The translations under genes were made by a program, and so were the position numbers. 60,458 bases of DNA from Variovorax sp. Root473 (GTDB lineage: Bacteria; Pseudomonadota; Gammaproteobacteria; Burkholderiales; Burkholderiaceae_C). The stretch spans positions 73,123-133,580 of the forward strand of contig NZ_LMEV01000014.1 of the NCBI RefSeq assembly GCF_001426505.1, read 5' to 3'. Below, one piece after another: positions 8,850 through 18,287 of this stretch (position 1 is the first letter of the stretch; each line of letters begins with the position of its first letter). The notes below the pieces were generated by a model. That model was not told the DNA's origin, made no database searches, and saw only the letters and a program-made list of their open reading frames with translations.

Positions 8850-10069
8850 GCGCGTTCCCGCGCCGGCTGGACGTCCGACGAGGCCGCGCTGCCGGGCGTG
8901 ACGCCCGTGGTGCCGTTGGCGGGCGCCCCACCCGGGCCAGCCGGTCCGGCTGGCGCTTTCACGTCGACGCGCACCTTGCCGCCCGGGCGCACGTTCTGGC
9001 TGCCTTCGATCACGACCTGCTCGCCGGGCGTCACGCCGCTCACGGCGACCTTCGTGCCGAAGGTGTGGAGCACCTTGACCTGGCGGCGCGCCGCGTTGCG
9101 CTCGGCATCGACCACGTACAACGTGGCGCCGTCGGACAGCATCATGAGCGCCGCGGCCGGCACCACGGTGACGCCGCCCAGCATGCGCACCGTGATGCGC
9201 GTGTTGACGAACTGGCCCGGCCACAGGCTCTGGTCGGCGTTGGCGAACACGGCCTTGGCGCGCACCGTGCCGATCTGCGGGTCGACCGTGTTGTCGACGA
9301 AGTCGAGCGTGCCGAACAGCGGCTCGCGCCGGCCCGTGACCAGCGCCTCGACCTTGGCGCGCGTGCGTGCCGCGGCCAGCAAGTCCTGCAAGTTGCCTTC
9401 GGGCACCGGAAAGCTCACGGCGATGGGGTCGAGCTGGGTGATGGTGACCAGCGACAGCGTGGGCTGCACCAGCGTGCCCGGGTAGATGTTGACGGCGCCG
9501 ATGCGCCCGGCGATGGGCGCGCGCAGCGTGGCATAGCCCAACGCCACCTGCGCCGATTGCACTGCCGCGCGGTCGGCCGCCACGGCGGCGCGCTGCGCTT
9601 CGAACTGCGACAGCGTGGCGTCGCTCGCGCTCTTGGAAATGAAGTTCTGCGCGAGCAGCTCCTGGCTGCGCCGGTACTGGCGCTCCAGGTCGGCCAGCGT
9701 GGCCTCGTCCTTCTTCTGCTGGGCCCGGGCGCGGGCGAGGTTCGCCTGGTCGTTGCGGTCGTCGAGCGTGAAGAGCAGCTGCCCTTCCTTCACGAACTGG
9801 CCTTCCTTCACGTGCACCGCGCTCACCGTGTTCGTGACCTGCGGGCGAAGATCGACGCTGTTGAGCGACACCACGCTGCCATTGACCTGCACGGTGACCG
9901 GCACGTCCTGCCTTTCGGCCGTGGCCAGCGTGACCAGCGCGGCGGCCGGCCCGGCGCTCGGGGACTTGGCGTCTTTCGTGACGGGCCGATCGCCCGACAT
10001 GCGCCACCAACCGCCCGCGACGGCTACGATCAACACGCCCGCGAGGGCGAAGGCGGCAGTTTTCTTCAT
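8846..10069 (-). CDS. RND efflux periplasmic adaptor (membrane fusion protein)
   Basis: A 407-residue HlyD/AcrA-type adaptor. It has an N-terminal hydrophobic signal/anchor (KKTAAFALAGVLIVAVAGGWW), a lipoyl half-motif (VKEGQFVKEGQLLFTLDDR), a coiled-coil hairpin (roughly residues 105-170), and a second lipoyl half (LRAPIAGRIGAVNIYPGTLV), then beta-barrel and membrane-proximal domains. The tail is Gly/Pro/Ala-rich. It links the downstream transporter to an outer-membrane channel. The ATG at 10069 was preferred to an ATG 30 nt upstream because it begins the signal sequence directly. The translational overlap with the transporter is 4 nt. Confidence 0.91.
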   Translation of the reverse strand: MKKTAAFALAGVLIVAVAGGWWRMSGDRPVTKDAKSPSAGPAAALVTLATAERQDVPVTVQVNGSVVSLNSVDLRPQVTNTVSAVHVKEGQFVKEGQLLFTLDDRNDQANLARARAQQKKDEATLADLERQYRRSQELLAQNFISKSASDATLSQFEAQRAAVAADRAAVQSAQVALGYATLRAPIAGRIGAVNIYPGTLVQPTLSLVTITQLDPIAVSFPVPEGNLQDLLAAARTRAKVEALVTGRREPLFGTLDFVDNTVDPQIGTVRAKAVFANADQSLWPGQFVNTRITVRMLGGVTVVPAAALMMLSDGATLYVVDAERNAARRQVKVLHTFGTKVAVSGVTPGEQVVIEGSQNVRPGGKVRVDVKAPAGPAGPGGAPANGTTGVTPGSAASSDVQPARERA

Positions 10070-10139
10070 GGGTTCTTGTGCACTTTGGGCTGACAGCAAC
10101 TATTGCAGCAGTGGCCGACGCGCAGTGTTCATGGGCGCC

Positions 10140-10155
10140 GTAAAGAAATGTAAAG
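10140..10155. promoter_or_regulatory. GTAAAG direct repeat, possible OmpR/PhoB-type operator
   Basis: GTAAAG occurs at 10140-10145 and 10150-10155, one helical turn apart (on the minus strand, TTTAC-N5-TTTAC). Tandem half-sites at about 10 bp are typical of OmpR/PhoB-class response regulators. It lies about 70 nt upstream of the efflux adaptor start, in the divergent spacer. No such regulator is encoded nearby. Confidence 0.35.
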
Positions 10156-10252
10156 CAGGCCCGCCGAAAAGCCCTTCACCACCCGCTGCCCCGGCATGAG
10201 GGAAAACACCCCCTCGCTAAAATCGCCGGTCCACAGCCTCTGGATATACCCC

Positions 10253-10711
10253 ATGAACCGCTGCAAGGCACCCACGAAAACGCTCACTTCCCTCGCCCTC
10301 TGCGCCGCCCTTGCCGGCGCCGCAGGTCTTTTCTCCCTCCACGCCAGCGCCCAGGACGAGGTGCCCCGTCCGCAGACCCAGAACGAGTCGCTCAATGGCG
10401 GGCGCAACTTCCCGGTCGGCACGCTGCGCGGCAAGTTCATGGTGACCAGCGCCCCCGACGTCGAGCTCGACGGCCGGGCCGACCGCCTGGGCGCCGGTGC
10501 GCGCATCCGCAGCCCGCAGAACATGCTGGTGATGCCCGGCGCCATCGTCGGCCAGAAGTACCTTGTGAACTACACGCGCGACGCCGCCGGGCTGCTGCGC
10601 GAGGTCTGGATCCTGACACCCGACGAGGCCCTGGCCAGCCGCGAATCGCTGAACAAGCCGTTCCTGAACATCTGGCCGTTCGTCTCGAACGACACGGTGA
10701 ACACGCAGTAA
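10253..10711 (+). CDS. small secreted protein of unknown function
   Basis: I do not recognise this 152-residue protein. It has a clear Sec signal peptide (basic start MNRCKAPTK, hydrophobic LALCAALAGAAGLFSL, cleavage likely after HASA), giving a mature periplasmic protein of about 120 residues. The mature part has no cysteine and contains FPVGTLRGKFMVTSAPDVELDG and LLREVWILTPDEA. The ATG at 10253 starts the signal peptide directly. An upstream in-frame ATG would place a hydrophilic extension in front of it. A TAAAAT hexamer at 10218-10223 could be its -10 element. It precedes miaB by 90 nt. Confidence 0.7.
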   Translation: MNRCKAPTKTLTSLALCAALAGAAGLFSLHASAQDEVPRPQTQNESLNGGRNFPVGTLRGKFMVTSAPDVELDGRADRLGAGARIRSPQNMLVMPGAIVGQKYLVNYTRDAAGLLREVWILTPDEALASRESLNKPFLNIWPFVSNDTVNTQ

Positions 10712-10801
10712 CGCGGCCACGCCGCAAGCAAGCAAGAATCCGCGGGCGCCACGCGCGCCCCGCAGCCCTTCCTCCTTTCGAAGGGCACAGAGAGCTCCCC
10801 C

Positions 10802-12163
10802 ATGAAAAAAGTATTCATCAAGACCTTCGGCTGCCAGATGAACGAGTACGACTCGGACAAGATGGCCGACGTGCTCCACGCCGCGCAGGGCTACGAGCCC
10901 ACGCAGAACGTGGACGAGGCCGACCTCATCCTGTTCAACACCTGCTCGGTGCGCGAGAAGGCGCAGGAGAAGGTGTTCTCCGACCTCGGTCGCGTGAAGC
11001 ACCTGAAGGCCAAGGGCGTGAAGATCGGCGTGGGCGGCTGCGTGGCCAGCCAGGAAGGCCAGGCCATCATCGCGCGCGCACCGTATGTCGACATCGTGTT
11101 CGGCCCACAGACGCTGCACCGCCTGCCCGAGATGCTGAACGACCGCGAGCGCCTGGACCGCCCGCAGGTCGACATCAGCTTCCCCGAGATCGAGAAGTTC
11201 GACCACCTGCCGCCGGCGCGCGTCGAAGGCGCGACCGCTTTCGTGTCGATCATGGAAGGCTGCTCCAAGTACTGCAGCTACTGCGTGGTGCCCTACACCC
11301 GCGGCGAGGAAGTGAACCGCCCGCTGGACGACGTGCTGGTCGAGATCGCCGGCCTGGCCGACCAGGGCGTGCGCGAGATCACGCTGCTGGGCCAGAACGT
11401 GAACGCCTACCGCGGCAAGATGGGCGAGACCGCCGAAATTGCCGACTTCGCGCTGCTCATCGAGTACGTGGCCGAGATCCCCGGCATCGAGCGCATCCGC
11501 TACACCACCAGCCACCCGAACGAGTTCACGCCCCGGCTCATCGAGGCCTATGCCAAGGTGCCGCAGCTCGTCTCGCATTTGCACCTGCCGGTGCAGCACG
11601 GCAGCGACCGCATCCTCATGGCGATGAAGCGCGGCTACACGGCCATGGAATACAAGAGCACGGTGCGCAAGCTGCGCGCCATCCGCCCCGACCTGGCGCT
11701 CAGCAGCGACTTCATCGTCGGCTTCCCCGGCGAGACCGACGCCGACTTCGACAAGATGATGAAGCTCATCGACGACTGCCAGTTCGACAACAGCTTCAGC
11801 TTCATCTTCAGCCCGCGTCCCGGCACGCCCGCCGCCGCGCTGGCCGACGACACGCCGCACGAGGTGAAGCTGGCGCGCCTGCAGACGCTGCAGCGCGTGA
11901 TCGACGGCAACGTGCGCCGCTTCGGCGACGCGCTCGTGGGCAGCACGCAGCGCGTGCTGGTCGAGGGCGCCTCGCGCAAGGACGCGAACGAGCTCATGGG
12001 CCGCACCGCCTGCAACCGTGTCGTCAACTTCGAGGGCGACGCCCGCCTCGTGGGCCAGATGGCCGACCTGCGCATCACCCGCTCGCTGGCGTACACGCTG
12101 CGCGGCGAGGTGGTCACGCGCGAATCGGCCCTGGCGGCCGCCGCCACGACGCTCGCCCACTGA
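10802..12163 (+). CDS. miaB: tRNA-2-methylthio-N6-dimethylallyladenosine synthase
   Basis: MiaB (453 residues) is a radical-SAM methylthiotransferase that converts i6A37 to ms2i6A37 in tRNAs. The N-terminal UPF0004 domain has its three cluster cysteines (TFGCQMN near residue 11, [20 protein letters not shown]). The radical-SAM motif CSKYCSYC is at residues 154-161, and a C-terminal TRAM domain holds RVLVEGAS. Length is normal. Its stop overlaps the start of the histidine kinase gene by 1 nt, tying miaB to the GlrK-QseG-GlrR operon. Confidence 0.97.
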   Translation: MKKVFIKTFGCQMNEYDSDKMADVLHAAQGYEPTQNVDEADLILFNTCSVREKAQEKVFSDLGRVKHLKAKGVKIGVGGCVASQEGQAIIARAPYVDIVFGPQTLHRLPEMLNDRERLDRPQVDISFPEIEKFDHLPPARVEGATAFVSIMEGCSKYCSYCVVPYTRGEEVNRPLDDVLVEIAGLADQGVREITLLGQNVNAYRGKMGETAEIADFALLIEYVAEIPGIERIRYTTSHPNEFTPRLIEAYAKVPQLVSHLHLPVQHGSDRILMAMKRGYTAMEYKSTVRKLRAIRPDLALSSDFIVGFPGETDADFDKMMKLIDDCQFDNSFSFIFSPRPGTPAAALADDTPHEVKLARLQTLQRVIDGNVRRFGDALVGSTQRVLVEGASRKDANELMGRTACNRVVNFEGDARLVGQMADLRITRSLAYTLRGEVVTRESALAAAATTLAH

Positions 12164-13590
12164 TGGCGAAACGTCCCTCCGTCCGGGGCTCGTTCCAGCA
12201 GCTCCTGCTGTTTGCCTTTTTGCTCATCACCGCGCTGCTGGTGGGCGTGGCGCTGCGCTCGGTGCTGCAGTACGACGCGCTCGTCACGCAAAGCCGCGAC
12301 GCCGCGGCGCGCGCGCTGCGCCTGTCGGGCGCCTCGCAGTCGCTGGCCGAGCGCAGCGCGGCCATGGAACGTGCGGGTCGCCAGTCGCTCGTGCTCAACG
12401 ACGCCGTGCTGCGCCGGCGCTTCGACGAGGCCGCGCGCGAAGCACATCAGGTGCTGGAGCGCCTGGAGCGCAACGGCCTGCCGGCCGCCGGCATCGACAT
12501 GTGGCGCGGCCAGCTCGGCGTGATCGAAGGGCTGCTCAGCGGCAGCCCCGACAGCGCCCTGGCGCGCGAAAGCACGATGGCGATGCAGTTCCGCGAACTC
12601 GACGCGCTCAACACCAACATCGCCCAGCAGGCGCAGTTCCTGATCGAAACGCAGAACGACGCGCTGGCCAAGCGCATCGAGAACGCGCGCCGCCGACTGA
12701 TGCGCGAGGTGGTGGCCGCCAGCGTGCTGGCCGTGTCGCTGGCGCTGGCCTTCGGCATCTGGCTGGCGCGCCCCTTCAAGCGGATGGAAAACGCCATCGT
12801 CGGCCTGGGCCAGAACCGGCTCGACGAACCGATCGACATTCGCGGCCCCGCCGACGTGCGGCGTGTGTCTCAGCAGCTCGAATGGCTGCGGCTGCGGCTG
12901 ACCGAACTCGACGCCGACAAGGCGCGCTTCCTGCGCCACGTGTCGCACGAGCTGAAGACGCCGCTGGCGGCGCTGCGCGAAGGCGTCTCGCTGCTCGAGG
13001 ACGGCGTGACCGGGCCACTGAACCCGGCGCAGCTCGAGGTGGCGCAGATCCTGCAGCAGAACACCGTGTCGCTGCAGAACCAGATCGAGGCGCTGTTGCG
13101 CTTCAACGCCGCCGCTTTCGAGGCGCGCGAGCTGCGCCGCGAGCGCACAGAGCTGCTGCCGCTGATCGAAGAGCAGATCGAGGCCCAGCGCCTGCAGTGG
13201 CAGGCACACGGCCTGCGCGTGCGCGCCGAGGGCGAGCCGATCGCCCTCACGGTCGACCGCACCAAGCTCGGCACCGCCATCGCCAACCTGCTGTCGAACG
13301 CGATCCGCTTCTCGGCCGCGGGCGGCGTCATCACCCTGGCCGTGTCGGGCACGCCCGAGGCGGTGCACATCGACGTGTGCGATGCCGGTCCCGGCATTGC
13401 CACGGGCGACCGCGACCGCATCTTCGAACCCTTCTTCCGCGGCGAGCGCCAGCCCGAGCACACGGTGAAAGGCACCGGCATCGGACTTTCCATCGTGCAG
13501 GAGTACATTGCAGCCCATGGGGGCCGCATCGCCCTGCTGCCGGACGGCCCCGGTGCACGCTTTCGCATCGAACTGCCGCGCACGACCTGA
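12163..13590 (+). CDS. glrK: sensor histidine kinase GlrK/QseE
   Basis: A 475-residue membrane sensor kinase. It has an N-terminal membrane helix (LLLFAFLLITALLVGVAL), a periplasmic sensor domain of about 150 residues, a second helix (VVAASVLAVSLALAFGIWLA), a HAMP region, a HisKA domain with phospho-acceptor H262 (SHELKTPLA), and an ATPase domain with LLSNAIRFSA, DAGPGI and GTGIGLSIV. The identification as GlrK/QseE (as opposed to a generic kinase) comes from its order with a QseG-like lipoprotein and a GlrR-like sigma-54 activator immediately downstream. In enterobacteria this kinase responds to envelope conditions. The signal here is unknown. Confidence 0.88.
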   Translation: MAKRPSVRGSFQQLLLFAFLLITALLVGVALRSVLQYDALVTQSRDAAARALRLSGASQSLAERSAAMERAGRQSLVLNDAVLRRRFDEAAREAHQVLERLERNGLPAAGIDMWRGQLGVIEGLLSGSPDSALARESTMAMQFRELDALNTNIAQQAQFLIETQNDALAKRIENARRRLMREVVAASVLAVSLALAFGIWLARPFKRMENAIVGLGQNRLDEPIDIRGPADVRRVSQQLEWLRLRLTELDADKARFLRHVSHELKTPLAALREGVSLLEDGVTGPLNPAQLEVAQILQQNTVSLQNQIEALLRFNAAAFEARELRRERTELLPLIEEQIEAQRLQWQAHGLRVRAEGEPIALTVDRTKLGTAIANLLSNAIRFSAAGGVITLAVSGTPEAVHIDVCDAGPGIATGDRDRIFEPFFRGERQPEHTVKGTGIGLSIVQEYIAAHGGRIALLPDGPGARFRIELPRTT

Positions 13591-13633
13591 CCCCGGACAC
13601 CCCCACCCACACCGCCCCGCGCCTTTTCGACCC

Positions 13634-14287
13634 ATGTTCCTTTCGTTCGTCCGCAGATCCACCTTCGCCGGGGCCATGGCCGTGCCATGCATCCTGCTGC
13701 TGGCAGCCTGCGCCTCCCAGCCCAAGCCGCCGGCCGAAGCCGACGCGCTGCCGCCGCCCGTGGCCGCGCCGCGCGTGGTGCCGGTCGAGGCCGAGCCTCG
13801 CGCGCCCGCCACGCAGCCGGCCTCGCTCTTCACGCAGCTCACGCAGGGCCCCCTCACGGCCATGCTGGCCTATGCCGACAAGGTGCGCCCGCTGGGCGGC
13901 GCCGACCTGAGCGCAGAAATTTCGCGCGTCGGCGAACAGGGCGACACGCCCGCGGCGCAGATGCAGCTCGCGATCCTGCTCGCGCAGACCCGCGTGCCGG
14001 CCGACCTGGCGCGCGCGCTGGGCCTGCTGCAGCGCGTGATCGGCAACCCCGCGCCCGAGGCCCAGCCGCTGCATCCGCTCGCGCGGGCGCTGGCGGCGCG
14101 CTACATCGAGCAGCGCCGCGTCGAGGACGACCGCGACAAGCAGGTGCAGCAGCTGCGCGACAGCCAGCGCCGCATCGACCAGCTCAACGAGCGCATCGAG
14201 GCGCTGCGCGCCATCGAGCGCAGCTTCGCCCGGCCCAACTCGTCAGCACCCGTCACTGCCCCCAGCGGGGGCAGAACGAATCCATGA
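13634..14287 (+). CDS. qseG: QseG-like outer-membrane lipoprotein
   Basis: A 217-residue lipoprotein. It has a signal peptide from MFLSFVRR, lipobox LLAAC (Cys near residue 25), a Pro/Ala-rich linker, a helical body and a C-terminal coiled coil (QLRDSQRRIDQLNERIEAL). In enterobacteria QseG (YfhG) is encoded between glrK and glrR and binds the kinase to stimulate it. The position here is the same. Sequence identity is hard to judge by eye, so the name rests mostly on synteny and architecture. Start chosen at the ATG beginning the signal peptide. Confidence 0.72.
   Translation: MFLSFVRRSTFAGAMAVPCILLLAACASQPKPPAEADALPPPVAAPRVVPVEAEPRAPATQPASLFTQLTQGPLTAMLAYADKVRPLGGADLSAEISRVGEQGDTPAAQMQLAILLAQTRVPADLARALGLLQRVIGNPAPEAQPLHPLARALAARYIEQRRVEDDRDKQVQQLRDSQRRIDQLNERIEALRAIERSFARPNSSAPVTAPSGGRTNP
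14256..14274 (+). other. hairpin at the 3' end of qseG
   Basis: CTGCCCCC (14256-14263) pairs perfectly with GGGGGCAG (14267-14274) across an AGC loop, inside the last codons of qseG. No T-tract follows. It may reduce read-through or stabilise the upstream mRNA ahead of glrR. Confidence 0.4.
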
Positions 14288-14348
14288 ACACCGTGCCGCG
14301 CCGCCACAGACAAGCTCGCACCGACGTGCGAAGCACGGAGGTACATCG

Positions 14349-15737
<1,389 letters not shown>

Positions 15738-15747
15738 CGACAGGCCT

Positions 15748-15890
15748 AAGTCGTTGATTTGAAAGGCTGTTTCCCGAGGGCCTCCCCGGCTTGTCGGGAT
15801 TCGGCGACAAAAATGGGGGTTTCGGGGGCCCGGCAGGCCCATCCCCCACGGAAAACGGTTCCAAGTCTCTCCAAGTCGTTGATCTGAAAG
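15748..15890 (+). repeat. 18-bp direct repeat AAGTCGTTGATYTGAAAG
   Basis: Copies lie at 15748-15765 and 15873-15890, 125 bp apart and differing at one base. Similar T-rich tracts follow each copy. The second copy ends 13 nt before the -24 element of the sigma-54 promoter. It may bind another regulator or be a remnant of a local duplication. Confidence 0.6.
15792..15809. promoter_or_regulatory. GlrR upstream activating site B (TGTC-N10-GACA)
   Basis: TGTCG-N8-CGACA is a second exact match to the GlrR motif, with the same 5-bp half-sites as site A. Its centre is about 130 bp upstream of the predicted start site and 67 bp from site A. Confidence 0.62.
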
Positions 15891-15903
15891 CGTTTTTCCA
15901 GGC

Positions 15904-15918
15904 TGGCACAGGGTTTGC
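15904..15918 (+). promoter_or_regulatory. sigma-54 (RpoN) promoter for opgH
   Basis: TGGCACAGGGTTTGC matches the -24/-12 consensus TGGCAC-N5-TTGC, with exactly 10 bp between the invariant GG and GC. Start of transcription is predicted at about 15930-15931. Placed downstream of glrR and its two palindromes and 210 nt upstream of the opgH ATG, it is a strong candidate for GlrR-driven expression. Confidence 0.72.
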
Positions 15919-15930
15919 CCCTGTACTGGC

Positions 15931-16131
15931 ATGACAGCACTTACCAGCCCATCTTTCGCACTGCGTCCGCAGCGCGACGGCCTGCGTCAAAAGCAGTTTT
16001 CCTCCTCGCGGCCCCGTGCCGCGGGCCATTCGCTGACCGCGCTCCCGGGCGTCGGCGGCGCCGCCACGGACTGCGTCTTCAAGCGCCTTCCGGCCATTGG
16101 CGACACCCCCCTCGACAAGCAACGTTGGTGA
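15931..16131 (+). CDS. possible 66-codon upstream ORF in the opgH leader
   Basis: This ORF begins at the predicted sigma-54 transcription start (so it would be leaderless) and ends 8 nt before the opgH ATG. Codon third positions are about 76% G/C by my count, which is compatible with coding but not decisive in a GC-rich genome. The peptide (MTALTSPSFALRPQRD at the start) has no recognisable domain. It could be a small gene, a translational coupler for opgH, or chance. Confidence 0.25.
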   Translation: MTALTSPSFALRPQRDGLRQKQFSSSRPRAAGHSLTALPGVGGAATDCVFKRLPAIGDTPLDKQRW

Positions 16132-16139
16132 ATGAAACG

Positions 16140-18146
16140 ATGAAGCCGAACGACTTCTCCCAACTCAACGTCCTCGCCGAATCCGATTTCGCGCGCCGCA
16201 GCGCGCTGCGCGAGGAACGCCACCCCAACGCCGTCACGGCACCGCCGGTCAACCGCGGTTCCATGGCACCGCGTCCCTGGCGCGGTTTCTGGAACAGCAT
16301 TGGCACTGCCCTGCTCGTGCGCCTGGGCGCCGGCCGCGCTCCCGCCGCCACGCAAGCCGCCCCGGCCCCGCAGGCCTGGGAACGCGCCGCCGGCCAGCGC
16401 CGCCTCGCCTTCATGCTGCTCACGCTGCTGAGCACCGTGATCGCGTCGTCGCTGTTCGCCAGCGTGCAACCCGACTACGACAACGTCTGGCTCGAGTATG
16501 GCCAGATCGGCCTGTACGGCCTGCTCTCGGGCTGGGTCGTGACCGGCTTCGTGACCGCGCTCATGGGCTTCTATGTGTCCGTGCGCGGTGACAAGCACGC
16601 CCTCTCGGCAAAACAGGTGGCCCACCACCCGATGAACCCCGAGGCACGCACCGCGATCATCATGCCGATCTGCAACGAGGACGTGGCCACCGTGTTCGCC
16701 GGCCTGCGCGCCACCTGCGAATCGGTCGCCTCCACGGGCCACGCCAAGCAGTTCGACGTGTTCGTGCTGTCCGACAGCTACAACCCCGAGACCGCCGCCG
16801 CCGAGCGCGCCGCCTGGGAAGACCTGCGCGCCGCGCTGGCCGAGAGCCCGAACCAGCCACAGGTCGAGGTGTACTACCGCCTGCGCACCCGCCGCACGCA
16901 CCGCAAGGCCGGCAACGTCGCCGACTTCTGCCGCCGCTGGGGCAAGGACTACCGCTACATGGTCGTGCTCGACGCCGACTCCGTCATGAGCGGCGACTGC
17001 CTGGCCTCGATGGTCAAGCTGATGGAAGCCAACCCCACCGCCGGCATCATCCAGACCGCGACGCAGGCCATCGGCCACGTCACGCTGCACGCCCGCGCCC
17101 AGCAGTTCGCCTCGCGCGTCACCGGCCGCCTGTTCACACTGGGCATGCAGTTCTGGCAACTCGGCGAGTCGCACTACTGGGGCCACAACGCGATCATCCG
17201 CGTCGAAGCCTTCATGAAGCACTGCGCGCTGGCCCCCATCAAGGGCACCGGCGGCATGTCGGGCGGCATCATGTCGCACGACTTCGTCGAAGCCGCGCTG
17301 ATGCGCCGCGCCGGCTACCACGTGTGGCTGGTGTCCGACCTGGTTGGCAGCTACGAACAGCAACCGCCGGACCTGCTGGCCGAGCTGCAGCGCGACCGCC
17401 GCTGGTGCCAGGGCAACCTGCAGAACGCCCGCCTGATGGCCGAGCCCGGCATCCACCCGGTGCACCGCGCGATGTTCGTGACCGGCACCATGGCGTATGC
17501 CTCGGCCCCGCTGTGGCTCGCATTCCTGACACTGGGCACCGCCCTGTGGCTGAGCGGCTCGAGCCTCGTGTCGAGCTGGAGCGTGCTGCCCGCCGAACTC
17601 GCCGGCCTGTGGCTCTGGACCCTGTGCCTGCTGTTCCTGCCGCGCGTGCTGGGCATCGCCGCCGTGCTGATGCGCGGCGAGCAACGCCAGTACGGCGGCA
17701 CTTGGGGCCTCGTGAAGAGCTCGGTGCTCGAAGCCGGCCTGGCCATCGTGCAAGCCCCGGTGCGCATGCTGGCCCACTCGCTGTTCGTGCTCGTCGCCCT
17801 CACCGGCATCAAGCTCGACTGGAAGTCGCCCCCGCGTGAAGCCGCCGCCGTGCCGTGGAAGGTCGCGGCTTCGCAGCTGGCCCCGATGACGCTGGTGATC
17901 GCCATGCTGGCCGTCGGCGTCGCCATGATCGACCCGAGCGCGCTGGTCTGGCTCATGCCTGTCGGCCTGCCGCTGCTGCTGGCGATTCCGCTGACCGTGC
18001 TGACCAGCCAGATCGCGCTGGGCACCACGCTGCGCGACCGCGGCTTCCTGCTGATTCCCGAGGAATCGCGTTCGCCCGCCGTGCTGCGTCGTGCGTGGAT
18101 GCATGCCTTGCGCCTGGCGCGTCCCGCTGCGTTGGCCACCGCCTGA
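16140..18146 (+). CDS. opgH: osmoregulated periplasmic glucan glucosyltransferase
   Basis: OpgH/MdoH (668 residues) is the inner-membrane GT2 enzyme that makes the beta-glucan backbone of osmoregulated periplasmic glucans from UDP-glucose. It has N-terminal membrane segments (MLLTLLSTVIASSLFASV and LYGLLSGWVVTGFVTALMGFY), a cytosolic GT2 domain (IMPICNEDVATVFAGL, acidic LDADSVMSGD, and RDRRWCQGNLQN as the Q/RxxRW motif), and several C-terminal membrane spans. It is shorter than E. coli MdoH (847 residues). The usual partner opgG is not adjacent. I reject an upstream TTG start because it lies inside the sigma-54 promoter. The ATG has only a weak RBS. Confidence 0.93.
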   Translation: MKPNDFSQLNVLAESDFARRSALREERHPNAVTAPPVNRGSMAPRPWRGFWNSIGTALLVRLGAGRAPAATQAAPAPQAWERAAGQRRLAFMLLTLLSTVIASSLFASVQPDYDNVWLEYGQIGLYGLLSGWVVTGFVTALMGFYVSVRGDKHALSAKQVAHHPMNPEARTAIIMPICNEDVATVFAGLRATCESVASTGHAKQFDVFVLSDSYNPETAAAERAAWEDLRAALAESPNQPQVEVYYRLRTRRTHRKAGNVADFCRRWGKDYRYMVVLDADSVMSGDCLASMVKLMEANPTAGIIQTATQAIGHVTLHARAQQFASRVTGRLFTLGMQFWQLGESHYWGHNAIIRVEAFMKHCALAPIKGTGGMSGGIMSHDFVEAALMRRAGYHVWLVSDLVGSYEQQPPDLLAELQRDRRWCQGNLQNARLMAEPGIHPVHRAMFVTGTMAYASAPLWLAFLTLGTALWLSGSSLVSSWSVLPAELAGLWLWTLCLLFLPRVLGIAAVLMRGEQRQYGGTWGLVKSSVLEAGLAIVQAPVRMLAHSLFVLVALTGIKLDWKSPPREAAAVPWKVAASQLAPMTLVIAMLAVGVAMIDPSALVWLMPVGLPLLLAIPLTVLTSQIALGTTLRDRGFLLIPEESRSPAVLRRAWMHALRLARPAALATA

Positions 18147-18174
18147 TGCGCTGAAGACAAGGCACCGGCAAGAA

Positions 18175-18198
18175 GCCGACCTCCGGGTCGGCTTTTTT
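18175..18198 (+). terminator. intrinsic terminator of opgH
   Basis: GCCGACC (18175-18181), loop TCCG, GGTCGGC (18186-18192), then six T. It lies 28 nt after the opgH stop. Confidence 0.85.
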
Positions 18199-18219
18199 CA
18201 TGGCGCGTGTCGGGCCCGA

Positions 18220-18262
18220 AAAAGAAAGAAGGCCCGCGGGTTCACACCGGCGGGCCTTCTTT
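18220..18262 (-). terminator. terminator of ffh, probably bidirectional
   Basis: AAAGAAGGCCCGC (18225-18237) pairs with GCGGGCCTTCTTT (18250-18262), a 13-bp stem. On the minus strand it is followed by a pyrimidine-rich TTCTTTCTTTTT tract. It sits 25 nt beyond the ffh stop. Confidence 0.82.
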
Positions 18263-18287
18263 ATATGCAGAGAGCGGGAACGTTCGC

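Noticed and set aside
15915..16139. TTG-initiated N-terminal extension of opgH
   Set aside because: It would begin inside the -12 element of the sigma-54 promoter and its sequence is not membrane-protein-like. The ATG at 16140 is better.
15930..16139. A GlmY/GlmZ-like small RNA downstream of the sigma-54 promoter
   Set aside because: No intrinsic terminator occurs before opgH, so a leader of opgH is more likely. A processed sRNA cannot be excluded.
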